Below, one piece after another: positions 60,549-64,000 of a DNA stretch of 64,000 nt. This stretch comes from Neoroseomonas terrae. GTDB lineage: Bacteria; Pseudomonadota; Alphaproteobacteria; Acetobacterales; Acetobacteraceae. The notes beneath the pieces were generated by a model that saw nothing but the letters and a program-made list of their open reading frames with translations, made no database searches and was not told the DNA's origin. Numbering within the stretch: position 1 is the stretch's first letter; each line of letters begins with the position of its first letter. Made by a program: the position numbers and the translations under genes. The stretch lies in the NCBI RefSeq assembly GCF_018129025.1, contig NZ_JAAEDI010000017.1:80589-144588 (forward strand), given 5' to 3'.

Positions 60549-61924
60549 GCGGCCGGTCTCTCCCTGGGTTCGGCATGGCGGGGCGCGGCGAGCGCCCCAG
60601 TCAGAGAATTGGGGTGCCCGGCCAGGATTCGCACCGGGACGACCTGTCCGGCGAGATCGGCGGGTCCGTCGAAGTGAACGGGATTGAGCCATGGGGTGCG
60701 GCCTGCCATCTGCCCGGGATGGCGGCCGGGTCCGGTCACCAGCACATCGGCCAGCAGGCCGGCGCGGGATCGGTTGAACGCCGTCTGCTGGTCGCGCAGC
60801 AGGGCCTGGATGTCGGCGAGCCGCGCGTCCTTCACAGGCTCCGCGACCTGCCTCGCCATGGTCGAGGCCGGGGTGCCCGGCCGCGCCGAGTATTTGAATG
60901 AAAATGCCTGCGCGAAGCCGACATCGCGAATCAGCGCCATGGTCGCGGCGTGGTCAGCATCGGATTCACCCGGATGACCGGCGATGATGTCGGTGGACAG
61001 CGCGAGGTCCGGCCGCGCCGCGCGCAGCCGCTCCACGAGGCGCCGGTAGTCGTCGGCCGTGTGCTGGCGGTTCATCATCTTCAGCACGCGATCGGACCCC
61101 GACTGCACCGGCAGGTGCAGGAAGGGCATGATCGCCGGCGTGTCGCCATGGGCGGCGATCAGATCCTCATCCATGTCGCGGGGGTGGGAAGTGGTGTAGC
61201 GCAACCGCGCGAGCCGCGGGATTTCCGCCAGCGCCCGCAGCAGCCGCCCCAGCGTCCAGGCACCGCCGTCCGGCCCCTCGCCATGCCAGGCGTTCACGTT
61301 CTGGCCGAGCAGCGTGATCTCCCGCGCGCCAAGGGCGACCAGGCGCTTCGCCTCGGCCAGGATCGCCGCGACGGGACGGGAATATTCCGAGCCTCGCGTA
61401 TAGGGGACGACGCAGAAGGAGCAGAATTTGTCGCAGCCTTCCTGCACCGTCAGGAACGCCGTCACGCCCTGGGCCGTCGTGGTTTCCGGCAGGTGATCGA
61501 ACTTGTCCTCAGGCGGGAACTCGGTCTCGATCACCGCGCCCGCCGCCCGCGACGCCCGCGCCACCATTTCCGGCAGCCGATGGTAGGATTGCGGGCCGAG
61601 CACGATGTCCACCCATGGGGCGCGGGCCGTGATCTCGGCTCCTTCAGCCTGCGCCACGCAGCCGGCCACCGCGATGACCATGTCGCCGCCCTTGGCCTGC
61701 TTCGCCTCCCGCAGCCGACCGAGGTCGGAAAACACCTTCTCCGTCGCTTTTTCCCGTATGTGGCAGGTATTGAGGATGACCATGTCGGCCTCCTCCGCCA
61801 CCTCGGTCGGCGCATAGCCCAGCGGCGCCAGGACATCCGCCATCCGGGCGCTGTCATAGACATTCATCTGGCAGCCCCAGGTGCGGATCAGAAGGCGCTT
61901 CCGAGGGGTCGTGCAGTCGGTCAT
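60545..61924 (-). CDS. miaB: tRNA-2-methylthio-N6-dimethylallyladenosine synthase
   Basis: 459 residues. The three N-terminal cluster-binding cysteines are Cys18 ('[11 protein letters not shown]'), Cys54 ('[10 protein letters not shown]') and Cys89 ('AVAGCVAQ'). The radical SAM motif is 'CDKFCSFC' (Cys164, 168, 171). A C-terminal TRAM-like domain binds tRNA. It adds the methylthio group to i6A37 of tRNAs. It is the first gene of the conserved minus-strand group and is coupled to phoH by a 4-bp overlap. Confidence 0.97.
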   Translation of the reverse strand: MTDCTTPRKRLLIRTWGCQMNVYDSARMADVLAPLGYAPTEVAEEADMVILNTCHIREKATEKVFSDLGRLREAKQAKGGDMVIAVAGCVAQAEGAEITARAPWVDIVLGPQSYHRLPEMVARASRAAGAVIETEFPPEDKFDHLPETTTAQGVTAFLTVQEGCDKFCSFCVVPYTRGSEYSRPVAAILAEAKRLVALGAREITLLGQNVNAWHGEGPDGGAWTLGRLLRALAEIPRLARLRYTTSHPRDMDEDLIAAHGDTPAIMPFLHLPVQSGSDRVLKMMNRQHTADDYRRLVERLRAARPDLALSTDIIAGHPGESDADHAATMALIRDVGFAQAFSFKYSARPGTPASTMARQVAEPVKDARLADIQALLRDQQTAFNRSRAGLLADVLVTGPGRHPGQMAGRTPWLNPVHFDGPADLAGQVVPVRILAGHPNSLTGALAAPRHAEPRERPAA

Positions 61925-62132
61925 TCGGGTCAGGCTCCGCCGGCCTCGCCGCGCGGTCCGCGGCGAAGGCAGGCGGGGGAGATGCGCACCACGGCGGCGC
62001 GGGTCAAGCGACCGGAAGCCTGAAGCGGTTCATCATGGGGCGAGCGTGACCGGCTGATCCGCGTCGGGTCAAGCGTCGTAACGATGACGGTTGCTGCGCG
62101 GCGCACACGGACGGGCGGACAGGCAGGGGCAT

Positions 62133-62888
62133 CTATTCCAGCACCACCCGCGACGGCGTCACCACTACCCCGTTGGACCGCCCGTTCGCCGCGAAGGTCT
62201 CGATCCGTGTCGCGTAGTTCTGGGCAGAGATCATTCCCGTCGCCACGTCCACCGCGACGCGGGCGAAGATCGCGACGCGCGCCTCGTTGTCGCCCCCACG
62301 CAACCGTCCGGCGAGTTCCACCGCGCAGCGCGCGATGACGACCGGCCGCTGGGCGATGGTCGCGGTCCCCTCCGGCCGGCAGGTGCCGCCGCGTGGCGAA
62401 CCGGGAACGGGCATGAGGAAGTCCTCGCGCGCAGAAAGCCGCCGGGGCGCGAGACTCAGCGTGGCGAACTGGTCGCGCCAAGCGTTCAGCAGCGTCTCGC
62501 GCGCCTCGTCAGGCGGCGGCGCGCTCCCGTCCGGTCGCTGGGCGGAGAACTCGGCAATGCGGCCGTCGGTGCTGCGCAGGGCAGAGATGCGAAGGCCGCT
62601 GCGCTCCTGCACCAGCGTCAGCCGTGCGCCGCCGGGCTCGGGCCGGACCTCGGTCACGGTCAGGCAGTCGCGCTGGGGTGGCCGGCCAGGACGCGGCGTC
62701 TGTTCCCGGCAGATGCTACGCCAGGGACCCCAGCCCGCGCCGCCGATCGCAACCGGCGCGCCGATCGGCCGGATCGTGCCCTGCAGCGGCAGCACCGGCG
62801 CCACGGTGCGCCAGTCCGTCGTCTGCGCCGCCGCCGGAGCGGTCAACAGCGCCAGTACGAGCGCGGGAAGCAGGGGTGGGCGGGTCAT
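62133..62888 (-). CDS. Exported hypothetical protein
   Basis: 251 residues from ATG 62888. A clear signal peptide (MTRPPLLPALVLALLTAPAA, cut near AQ). The mature part has paired cysteines ('RSICREQTP', 'RDCLTVTEV', 'GTCRPEG', 'VIARCAVEL') that could form two disulphides, and a C-terminal strand-rich region ending 'GVVVTPSRVVLE'. I do not recognise the family. It is divergent from the gene at 62935 and 208 bp from miaB, a gap in which I see nothing. Confidence 0.75.
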   Translation of the reverse strand: MTRPPLLPALVLALLTAPAAAQTTDWRTVAPVLPLQGTIRPIGAPVAIGGAGWGPWRSICREQTPRPGRPPQRDCLTVTEVRPEPGGARLTLVQERSGLRISALRSTDGRIAEFSAQRPDGSAPPPDEARETLLNAWRDQFATLSLAPRRLSAREDFLMPVPGSPRGGTCRPEGTATIAQRPVVIARCAVELAGRLRGGDNEARVAIFARVAVDVATGMISAQNYATRIETFAANGRSNGVVVTPSRVVLE

Positions 62889-62934
62889 CCCCCACCCTAT
62901 CGCGGCCCCGCGGGACGCGGCTAGAACGGCACCG

Positions 62935-64000
62935 ATGAGCGGCAGCGGCATGGATACGGTGCGGAACGGCCTGGCGCGGGGCCTTGCGCGCTTCGTAGCG
63001 CCGGTCCGGCTGCCGGACGGCTTCGCGCCCGCCTTCGCGCAGAAGCCGGAAGGCGCCGTCTTCGACCTCGCTGCCAATGCTTCGGCCGCCGAGGCCCTGG
63101 CCCATCCGATGCTCGGCGGCGGGGAGGGCGCGACGGCGCTGCTGCTGGCGCTGGCCAGCGGGGATGGCCCGATCCCGCGCGCCATCGGCCCCGCCCGGAT
63201 CGTGGTCGAGGATGAGGCGCCACGATCGTTCCGCATCACCACGCCTCACCATTTGTTCACCGGCGACCTGTTCCGCGGCGAGGTCCGCCAGCATCTGCAC
63301 GACCAGGACGGGCCGCCCGCGGCGATCCATGGCGGCAACCTGGTCGAATTCGCCTTCCGGCGCCGCTGGCACTGCCTGGATGTCGAGGACGCCATCGTCG
63401 AAGGTGGCATCGAGAATGCCGAAGGCGGTGTGCGCCTGTTCCACGAAAGCCTGCTGCGCGGCCGCGGCGGCCGTTTCGTCAACGGCGCGACGCGCGACTT
63501 GGCACGGCTTCGCTACGTCTACGATCTGCGCGCCGACACGCCGGTGGTGACGCTGACCGTCACCCTCACCTCGCTTCCGGGCATCGTGCTGGATCGCCCG
63601 CGCATCACCGCCGCCTGCGATGCGATGAGCCCCGGCGACGGTGTGGAATACGCCACGCTGCTGTTGGGGGATGAGCAGCGCCCGAGCCCCGCCGGCAACA
63701 ACGTCACTGTCCATCAGGGCCCGATCGACCGTTTCGGCGCGCGGCAGCGACGCACGCCCTCCCGCGCGCTGGCCCTGCACATCGCGCCGCAAGGCGGTGT
63801 CCCGCCCTTGAGCGTGAAGGCCAGCGGCCCGGCGGAGGGGCGTCTCCATTGGCTGCTGACCCGTTACGCCGGGGAGCGGCTGACGGCGGGCGAGACGTTG
63901 ACCCTGCGCGAGGATCGGCTGCTGCTGCGCGGAACGGAGGGGCCGATCGCCGCCCCCCGCGGGGCCGACGCCGCCGCGGCGGCGCCCCGCCAGCGCATCG
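62935..64000 (+). CDS. Hypothetical protein, cut by the window edge
   Basis: At least 355 residues, open from ATG 62935 to the end of the window with no stop, and with the codon use of its neighbours, so it is a real coding region. It has no signal peptide. The sequence looks beta-rich ('VVTLTVTLTSLPGIVLDRPR'), with alternating acidic and aromatic positions and a Pro/Ala-rich stretch at the truncated end. I do not recognise a family. The next gene is outside the window. Confidence 0.8.
   Translation, partial: MSGSGMDTVRNGLARGLARFVAPVRLPDGFAPAFAQKPEGAVFDLAANASAAEALAHPMLGGGEGATALLLALASGDGPIPRAIGPARIVVEDEAPRSFRITTPHHLFTGDLFRGEVRQHLHDQDGPPAAIHGGNLVEFAFRRRWHCLDVEDAIVEGGIENAEGGVRLFHESLLRGRGGRFVNGATRDLARLRYVYDLRADTPVVTLTVTLTSLPGIVLDRPRITAACDAMSPGDGVEYATLLLGDEQRPSPAGNNVTVHQGPIDRFGARQRRTPSRALALHIAPQGGVPPLSVKASGPAEGRLHWLLTRYAGERLTAGETLTLREDRLLLRGTEGPIAAPRGADAAAAAPRQRI

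Overview
This 64 kb window is uniformly high-GC alphaproteobacterial chromosome. Several gene orders point to Rhodospirillales, most likely Acetobacteraceae (Roseomonas-like): the miaB-phoH-ybeY-corC-lnt-HTH run, the dnaK-dnaJ-dapB neighbourhood, and the abundance of periplasmic binding proteins, including tripartite-tricarboxylate (TTT) type proteins with no transporter beside them. That placement is inferred from gene content. I see no rRNA, tRNA, CRISPR array or intact insertion sequence. Most genes are separated by very short gaps or by 4-bp start/stop overlaps, so the window is largely a series of tight operons.

Layout. (1) 238-10864 (minus): one long operon for uptake and oxidation of an unknown amine or polyamine-like compound. 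It holds two near-duplicate Pot-type binding proteins, a Pot-type ATPase and two permeases, an FAD oxidoreductase, a small alpha/beta-barrel-like protein, an Old Yellow Enzyme relative, a degenerate aspartoacylase-like protein and a family 5 binding protein. A divergent GntR-family regulator (10985-11737) has a perfect palindrome at its start codon. (2) 11981-17590: DUF6111-like membrane protein, CCA-adding enzyme, a lipid A-exporter-like ABC protein coupled to an acetyltransferase, a tyrosine phosphatase and a small Pro/Arg/Trp-rich secreted protein. (3) 17600-25583: the heat-shock set grpE, dnaK, dnaJ, interrupted by an amine oxidase and an AT-richer gene resembling Stv-type putative adhesins, followed by a PRC-barrel protein and dapB. 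(4) 25553-35045: an unassigned GHKL-fold ATPase, metK-trmB-SDR, ynfA-like, an M20 peptidase, MaoC hydratase, LOG-family protein, ribF and panB. (5) 35404-39576 (minus): a complete carbohydrate-type ABC importer joined by 4-bp overlaps. (6) 39828-45689: a 1953-residue multidomain protein carrying a sedolisin (S53) protease. (7) 45655-55043: a LysR regulator divergent from a hydantoinase/oxoprolinase cluster with two TTT binding proteins, a class IV aminotransferase and a ThDP enzyme. (8) 55212-61924 (minus): the conserved miaB-phoH-ybeY-corC-lnt-HTH group. (9) 62133-64000: a secreted protein of unknown function and a gene cut by the window edge.

The most unusual non-coding signal is a family of intergenic inverted-pair islands. 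Each island is two double-hairpin arms facing each other. The inner hairpin has stems of the GCAAAGGCC/GGCCTTTGC type and the outer hairpin has stems of the GGAGGGGC/GCCCCTCC type. Four islands belong to this family (near 13744, 30543, 35106 and 57608) and a fifth, at 18247, has the same architecture with different sequence. Base changes in the stems are compensated on the other side, so the fold itself looks conserved. The other observations I would follow up first are the giant S53 protein with an embedded Cys/His domain, and the orphan GHKL ATPase whose adenine-contacting Asp is replaced by Asn.
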